A DNA stretch of 64,000 nucleotides from Lutibacter sp. B1. Lineage in GTDB: Bacteria > Bacteroidota > Bacteroidia > Flavobacteriales > Flavobacteriaceae. How positions within the stretch are numbered: position 1 is the stretch's first letter; every line of letters begins with the position of its first letter. The notes under the pieces were generated by a model. The model was not told where the DNA came from. It worked only from the letters and a program-made list of their open reading frames with translations, and did not search any database. The position numbers and the translations under genes are program-made. The DNA lies in the NCBI RefSeq assembly GCF_012524075.1, contig NZ_JAAZUI010000018.1:1-64000 (forward strand), written 5' to 3'. This document shows, piece after piece, positions 58,566-64,000 of this stretch.

Positions 58566-60965
58566 ATGATTTTAAGTACTGAATTAGAATACAAAGGAAA
58601 TTTATTTCCATCAAAAATAATATCATGTAGAAAAGATGTAGACACATTTTATTTTACAAGCGAAAATAATGTTGTACTTCAAATAACTATAGAAAGAGAC
58701 AGTATACTTAGGTTTAGGTATACAACTACTTCTATTTTTGAAAAAGACTTTTCATACGCTATAACCAGATATGCAAGTAAAGGTTTTAACCATCTTGAAG
58801 CTGTTGATGGACAAGATAAATATATAATCACAACATCTAAATTAATTTGTCACATATCAAAAAAAGATATGAGAACATCAATTTACGATGCTCTGGATAA
58901 TACGTTGTTGTGTGAAGATGAATTAGGTTTTCACTGGGAAGAGAGTTATGAGTTTGGTGGTGACATTGTTAAAATGTCTAAAATAGCACAAAGCAGTGAA
59001 AGCTATTACGGTTTAGGAGATAAGCCTGTAGATATAAACCTTAAAGGCAAACGTTTTGAAAATTGGGTTACAGATTCGTATGCTTATGGAAAAAATACAG
59101 ATCCTATTTATAAAGCTATTCCTTTTTATATAGGTTTACATCACCAAAAAGCTTACGGAATATTTTTCGACAATACGTTTCGTTCATACTTTGATTTTTG
59201 TCAAGAGAGAAGAAATATTACAAGTTTTTGGGCACAAGGTGGTGAAATGAATTATTATTTTATTTATGGGCCTGAAGTATCTGAAGTGGTTTCGAACTAT
59301 ACAGATTTAACAGGAAAACCACATCAATTACCGGCTTTATGGACTTTAGGATATCATCAATGTAAATGGAGTTATTATCCTGAATCAAAAGTTAAAGAAG
59401 TTGCAAGTAAATTTAGAGAGTTAAAAATACCATGTGATGCAATTTACTTAGATATTGATTATATGGATGGATTTAGATGTTTTACTTGGAATAGTGAATA
59501 TTTTCCAGATCCAAAAAGAATGGTTAAAGAATTAGCTGATGATGGTTTTAAAACTATTGCTATTATTGACCCGGGAATTAAAATTGATAACAATTATTCA
59601 ATTTTTAAAGAAGGTTTAGAGAACGATTATTTTTGCAAAAGAGCAGATGGGCCTTATATGAAAGGTAAAGTTTGGCCGGGTGAATGTTATTTTCCTGATT
59701 TTACAAATCCTGAAGTACGAGACTGGTGGTCTGAATTGTTTAAAGAATTGATTGAAGTTATTGGTGTTAAAGGAGTTTGGAATGATATGAATGAACCTGC
59801 AATTATGGATGTTCCCGGAAAAACATTTCCTAACGATGTAAGACATAATTATGATGGAAACTATTGTAGTCATAGAAAAGCACATAATATTTATGGAATG
59901 CAAATGGCTAGAGCCACATATCATGGACTTAAAAAGTTTTCGTTTCCTAAAAGACCTTTTGTTATTACCAGATCGGCATATTCGGGTACGCAGCGTTATA
60001 CGTCAACATGGACAGGAGATAATGTAGCTTCGTGGGAACATTTATCAATAGCAAATATTCAGGTACAACGTATGTGTATGTCGGGATTTTCTTTTGTAGG
60101 ATCGGATATTGGAGGTTTTGCTGAGCAACCAAGTGGAGAGTTATTTGTCCGTTGGATTCAATTAGGAGTTTTTCACCCATTTTGCAGAACTCATTCTTCC
60201 GGTGATCATGGAGATCAAGAACCTTGGGCTTTTGATAATAATGTTACAAATATTGTTAGAAAATTTATTGAAATCAGATACCAATTATTACCTTACTTAT
60301 ACACTGCTTTTTGGAAATATTCGGATGAAGGTATTCCAATATTAAAATCATTGGTAATATTTGATCAAAATGATACACATACACATTACAGAAATGATGA
60401 ATTTATTTTTGGTGAAAAAATATTGATATGTCCAATTTTAGAACCAAATGCTAAAGGAAGAAGAATGTATTTTCCAAGAGGGAATTGGTATAATTTCTGG
60501 GATAGTTCTATAATAGAAGGAGGTCAGGAACTATGGGTAGATGCTGATTTGGACAGTATGCCAATATTTGTAAAAGAAGGGGCAATAATTCCAAAATACC
60601 CTATTCAACAATATGTTGGAGAAAAAGAAATTGAAGAATTAAAGTTGGATGTTTATTTTAAGTTTGGTAAAGAAATATCAGTAGTATATGAAGATGATCA
60701 AGATGGTTACGATTATAGAAAAGGAAGATTTTGTTTAAGAAACTTTACATTAATAGGTAAAGAAGATTCATTAACTATACAACAATTTAAATCGGGTAAG
60801 TATGAAACCTCATACGAAACCATTAAAATAAAATTACATGGTTTACCTTTTACAGTAGGTAAAGTTGAAATTGATAATGAAGAAGTTGATTTAATAATAA
60901 CTGATAATGAACTAGTGGTTACTAAAGAATTTACAGAACTACATATTACCGGAGTTTCAAAATAA
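58566..60965 (+). CDS. GH31 alpha-glucosidase, probably cytoplasmic
   Basis: This 799-residue protein belongs to glycoside hydrolase family 31. It has an N-terminal beta domain (about 25-225), a TIM barrel with nucleophile Asp near 407 in GVWNDMNEPA and acid/base Asp near 484 in WTGDNVASW, and C-terminal beta domains (about 600-799). There is no signal peptide, so it acts in the cytoplasm, probably removing glucose from malto-oligosaccharides released from glycogen. Its position 140 bases after glgB with no terminator between fits this. Other alpha-linked substrates are possible. Confidence 0.9.
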   Translation: MILSTELEYKGNLFPSKIISCRKDVDTFYFTSENNVVLQITIERDSILRFRYTTTSIFEKDFSYAITRYASKGFNHLEAVDGQDKYIITTSKLICHISKKDMRTSIYDALDNTLLCEDELGFHWEESYEFGGDIVKMSKIAQSSESYYGLGDKPVDINLKGKRFENWVTDSYAYGKNTDPIYKAIPFYIGLHHQKAYGIFFDNTFRSYFDFCQERRNITSFWAQGGEMNYYFIYGPEVSEVVSNYTDLTGKPHQLPALWTLGYHQCKWSYYPESKVKEVASKFRELKIPCDAIYLDIDYMDGFRCFTWNSEYFPDPKRMVKELADDGFKTIAIIDPGIKIDNNYSIFKEGLENDYFCKRADGPYMKGKVWPGECYFPDFTNPEVRDWWSELFKELIEVIGVKGVWNDMNEPAIMDVPGKTFPNDVRHNYDGNYCSHRKAHNIYGMQMARATYHGLKKFSFPKRPFVITRSAYSGTQRYTSTWTGDNVASWEHLSIANIQVQRMCMSGFSFVGSDIGGFAEQPSGELFVRWIQLGVFHPFCRTHSSGDHGDQEPWAFDNNVTNIVRKFIEIRYQLLPYLYTAFWKYSDEGIPILKSLVIFDQNDTHTHYRNDEFIFGEKILICPILEPNAKGRRMYFPRGNWYNFWDSSIIEGGQELWVDADLDSMPIFVKEGAIIPKYPIQQYVGEKEIEELKLDVYFKFGKEISVVYEDDQDGYDYRKGRFCLRNFTLIGKEDSLTIQQFKSGKYETSYETIKIKLHGLPFTVGKVEIDNEEVDLIITDNELVVTKEFTELHITGVSK

Positions 60966-60984
60966 GAAAAGTATTTTAAAAACT

Positions 60985-61016
60985 AAAAAAGCTCCTTAAA
61001 TTTAAGGAGCTTTTTT
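60985..61016. terminator. Bidirectional terminator between the GH31 gene and the TonB receptor
   Basis: A perfect 32-bp palindrome, AAAAAAGCTCCTTAAA followed by its inverse complement, has A and T runs on both sides. It serves both convergent genes. Confidence 0.92.
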
Positions 61017-61032
61017 AATAAAAGGATATTTG

Positions 61033-63876
61033 TTATAAGTTTAGCATAAGTCGGGCAAATAAAAATCTACCGTTTGCTCCAAATTGCTGTGATCTTCTTG
61101 AATATAAAAAACGACCGCTACTTTGATTTGCTTCAATGGCTTTATCAGGATATATATCTAATAAATTATTAGCACCTAAAGTAATATTAAAGTTATCAGA
61201 AATATTATATCCAAAACTTAAATCTGTTACAATTTTACCTTCATATTCTTGTTGATTGTCAATGTTGTTTGTGGCTTCATTAACTGAACCAAAATATACA
61301 TTTCTTAAAAATACATTCCATTTATTAATATTGTATAAAAATGTTAAATTTAATTTTGTTCTAGGTACTGCAGATTCAAGATATATACGAGAAGTTTCAT
61401 CAAAATAAGTGTCTAGTTGACTTTGAAGTGCGTCAGAAGCATGGATATCTCCAACTCTTTTTGTTTTAGAAAAAGTCGCTGCTAAATCACTTTGCAGCTT
61501 ACCGTTTCCTAATGTTGATGTGTTGGTTATTACCACGTCTAATCCTTTTGTTTCAGTATCAATAGCATTGGCAAAAAAGGTAGCTCCTGTTGCATTTGCT
61601 CTATTAAATAGCGATTGTAATTCCGCATCATCACCAGGTGTAAATTGGCCTGTTAAAACAACTCTATCATCAATTCCTACAAAATAGCCATCAACAGTAA
61701 TTTTTAAATTGGCATTTGGAATGTTTGATGTAAATCCTAAACTTACACTTTTTGAAGTCTCCTCTTTCAATTTAGGAATTCCTAAAATTTTAGCAATTCT
61801 ACTGTCATTAGAAAAAGTACCAACTTCATTAGGAATACCATCAACAAATAATGTAGAAACCGAATTGTAATACATTTGGTGTAATGAAGGAGCTCTAAAC
61901 CCCGTACTTGCAGCCGCTCTTATGTTCATATTTTCTCCGGCTTTAATTCTTGAAGATAATTTAAAATTTATAGTAGAGCCAAAATCTGAATAATCTTCAA
62001 ATCTAGTAGCAAAACTTGCTAAAAAAGATTCAGAAAAATCAGCTTCAACATCAAAGTACCCGGCTACACTATTTCTGTATTTTGAAAGTTCATTAGATGG
62101 TTTAAATCCCGGAAAAACTTGGGCACCTCCCGGACGAGAACTTCCAAAGAAATCTGTAGGGATAATGCTTTCAGAATCAGTTGGGTCATGTACATTGCCA
62201 TTGGTATTGTACTGTGCATAAGAATTTTCATTACCGGCAACAATTTCATAGTTTTCTAAACGATACTCTGCTCCAAAGGCAATATTTAAACCAGACATAA
62301 TATCATCAAAATATCTTGTAACATCAAAATTAGTAGTATTTTGCATAAAGGCAAAACCACCCGCATCAAAACTGGTAGGAGTAGAGTTTTGTAGCGTTGC
62401 ATTTGAAGAGTTAGCTACTGTATAATCAAAGCTGTTTTTACCCCATGCATTGCTAAAATCAACATCCCAATCTCCAATTTTTCCTTTAATTCCAATAGCA
62501 GCAGACTTATCTACAATATCAGAATGTATTTCAGGTAGAAACCCGTTCATATTAACAGGCGTATAGGCTCTTGATTGATTAGGTAATCTGTAAAAACCAG
62601 CCGCTTCACCATTTCTGTAACTAATTCCTCCAAACGAATAAATTTCGGCATTTTCTCCTATTGGTATAATTAAGTTGGCAAAAAATTTACCGCCTCTTAA
62701 TTTAGATTGCCCAACTCTCATATTAAAATCACTGCGTTCCATACCTCTGGCAGCTAATTCAGCTTCGGTTACATCAGCACTTAAAACACTTTGTAATTCT
62801 TCTTTGGTAGAAGCCCCGTTTAGGTTAATACCTGCCATTTCTGCATAATGAATTACATCATCAACATCATCATCTAATAAATTAGTGATATCATAACCAT
62901 CGTCAGATGCAACTCTTTCCACAGAATTATAGGCATTAAAAATAGTTCCTCCCCATTCCTTCATTCTATTAGTATAATCTCTAACATCAAAATCACCTGT
63001 AAAATTAATTACACCACCTTTTTCACCTAACGGTAAGCCGTAATTTAAAGCTATATTAGTGGTTGCACCATCAACATCATCTTCAGAATTTTTTGAAAAA
63101 TGGGCTCCTGTTGTAACAGAAGTTGATAATTTATTATAAGATTTTTTTAAAACAAGGTTTATAACACCTGCAATAGCATCTGAGCCATATTGTGCTGCAG
63201 CTCCATCTCTTAGTACTTCAATACGTTCAATTGCTGCTGAAGGAATTGCATTTAAATCGGTTCCAACACTACCACGACCAAAAGTACCGTTTACGTTAAC
63301 CAAAGAAGATGAGTGTCTTCGTTTACCGTTAATTAATACCAATACTTGATCGGGTCCTAAACCTCTTAAAGAAGCAGGGTCAATATGGTCTGTACCATCT
63401 GATATCGTTTGGGTATTAGAAGAAAATGACGGAGCAACATAATTTAATAACTGATTTAAATTAACCTGTGGACCGGCAGAAGTTAATTCAGTTATATTAA
63501 TTATATCTACAGGAACCGGCGTGTCAACAGCCGTTCTATTTGGGTTTCTTGTTCCAACTATTAAAACTTCATTTAGAGCAATACCAGAAACCAAAACTAC
63601 ATTGAACACTTTGGTTCCATCCATTTGTATTCTTTTATTTTCAAAACCCACATACGAAAAAATAAGATTTTCACTTATGTTAACATTAATAATATAATTA
63701 CCTTCAAAATCTGTTGTAGTTCCTCTTGAAGTACCTTCAATAGTAACAGATACTCCAGGTAATGGTTGTTGATCAACATCAGTAACTTTTCCTGTTACTT
63801 GATAAGATTGTTGTGCATAGTTTATCATTGAAAAAAATGATAAAAAAGCTAACATAAAAAGTTGTTTATTTTTCAT
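61033..63876 (-). CDS. TonB-dependent receptor with N-terminal carboxypeptidase-regulatory-like domain
   Basis: The 947-residue outer-membrane protein has a signal peptide (1-21, ending NYAQ) and a CarboxypepD_reg-like beta-sandwich (about 25-100; [18 protein letters not shown]). A plug domain follows (about 110-240; [19 protein letters not shown], then [20 protein letters not shown]), and a large barrel (250-947) ends in [10 protein letters not shown]. It lacks the SusC-specific length and there is no SusD partner, so it is a general TonB receptor. The ligand is unknown; location beside glycogen genes is not evidence of a glycan substrate. I see no feature in the 124 bases upstream to the window edge. 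Confidence 0.88.
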   Translation of the reverse strand: MKNKQLFMLAFLSFFSMINYAQQSYQVTGKVTDVDQQPLPGVSVTIEGTSRGTTTDFEGNYIINVNISENLIFSYVGFENKRIQMDGTKVFNVVLVSGIALNEVLIVGTRNPNRTAVDTPVPVDIINITELTSAGPQVNLNQLLNYVAPSFSSNTQTISDGTDHIDPASLRGLGPDQVLVLINGKRRHSSSLVNVNGTFGRGSVGTDLNAIPSAAIERIEVLRDGAAAQYGSDAIAGVINLVLKKSYNKLSTSVTTGAHFSKNSEDDVDGATTNIALNYGLPLGEKGGVINFTGDFDVRDYTNRMKEWGGTIFNAYNSVERVASDDGYDITNLLDDDVDDVIHYAEMAGINLNGASTKEELQSVLSADVTEAELAARGMERSDFNMRVGQSKLRGGKFFANLIIPIGENAEIYSFGGISYRNGEAAGFYRLPNQSRAYTPVNMNGFLPEIHSDIVDKSAAIGIKGKIGDWDVDFSNAWGKNSFDYTVANSSNATLQNSTPTSFDAGGFAFMQNTTNFDVTRYFDDIMSGLNIAFGAEYRLENYEIVAGNENSYAQYNTNGNVHDPTDSESIIPTDFFGSSRPGGAQVFPGFKPSNELSKYRNSVAGYFDVEADFSESFLASFATRFEDYSDFGSTINFKLSSRIKAGENMNIRAAASTGFRAPSLHQMYYNSVSTLFVDGIPNEVGTFSNDSRIAKILGIPKLKEETSKSVSLGFTSNIPNANLKITVDGYFVGIDDRVVLTGQFTPGDDAELQSLFNRANATGATFFANAIDTETKGLDVVITNTSTLGNGKLQSDLAATFSKTKRVGDIHASDALQSQLDTYFDETSRIYLESAVPRTKLNLTFLYNINKWNVFLRNVYFGSVNEATNNIDNQQEYEGKIVTDLSFGYNISDNFNITLGANNLLDIYPDKAIEANQSSGRFLYSRRSQQFGANGRFLFARLMLNL

Positions 63877-64000
63877 ACGCTATTGGCATTTAATTAATAA
63901 TATTAGCTAAATTAATATAATAATATAAATATTTAAGAATATTAATGTAATTTTTATTACATTTTAAGAGATTTGATAAAATAAATATAATTTAAATAAA

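Noticed and set aside
61033-63876. TonB receptor next to GH31 suggested a polysaccharide utilisation locus.
   Set aside because: There is no SusD gene, the GH31 protein lacks a signal peptide, the genes are convergent, and a bidirectional terminator separates them.

Overview
The window looks like chromosomal DNA of a low-GC member of the Flavobacteriaceae (Bacteroidota). The grounds are strong A+T bias, promoters of the Bacteroidota type (TAnnTTTG at -7), a 6S-Flavo-like RNA between zapA and rny, BshB1 (bacillithiol pathway), MurA with Asp in place of the catalytic Cys, Nth without Fe-S cysteines, DnaJ with a half zinc finger, and many TonB/Bacteroidota-type families. The genus cannot be named from the sequence alone. 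Most of the window is housekeeping. No prophage, CRISPR array, defence island or biosynthetic cluster is visible, and I found no convincing candidate for a wholly new multi-gene system.

Layout. 1-170: the 5' end of an IS982-like transposase lies in the same orientation as, and truncates, an RND/HlyD-type membrane fusion protein gene (172-600). 756-3090: two tandem secreted leucine-rich-repeat paralogs that also share a duplicated upstream control module. 3091-9201: bshB1, tRNA-His, a VIT1/CCC1 transporter, an MFS transporter and uvrA. 9439-17205: an ECF sigma factor followed by an unannotated 49-aa ORF, nth, bcp, an M23 peptidase, a zapB-like gene with zapA, 6S RNA, rny, xerD and aroQ. 17360-24911 (minus strand): TIGR02757-type protein, miaA and a potassium-channel-like protein overlapping as one operon, then a DUF3857 protein, a DnaQ/GIY-YIG fusion nuclease, yggS and a DUF1015 protein. 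25020-28606: serA, serC, a LuxC-like reductase and a ferredoxin. 28724-35975: a FucP-like sugar transporter, ychF, parE and parC.

35981-40404 holds a flavodoxin-fold oxidoreductase, a small unknown protein and a divergent vitamin B12 uptake pair: a BtuF-like lipoprotein on the minus strand, and on the plus strand a cobalamin riboswitch followed by a BtuB-like TonB receptor. 40477-48892 holds a membrane-anchored unknown, a frameshifted FadL-family porin gene, pcrA/uvrD, a DUF4290 gene with murA, and grpE-dnaJ. rnpB follows at 49054-49348, then aconitase, a Crp/Fnr-family regulator and a lipoprotein whose promoter carries a Crp/Fnr-spaced palindrome. 53841-60965 is a glycogen cluster (glgA-glgC-glgB, then a cytoplasmic GH31 glucosidase) preceded by a LacI-type palindrome. 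The window ends with a large TonB receptor on the minus strand.

Regulation can be read at several points. Palindromes centred 36.5 bp upstream of the end of the -7 box (about -41.5) occur at both the FadL-family gene and the lipoprotein gene next to the Crp/Fnr gene. A GTAAC-N4-GTTAC-type palindrome recurs upstream of both LRR genes and of the FadL gene. Two families of intergenic repeats (6326/17205 and 6249/33244) are dispersed through the region.
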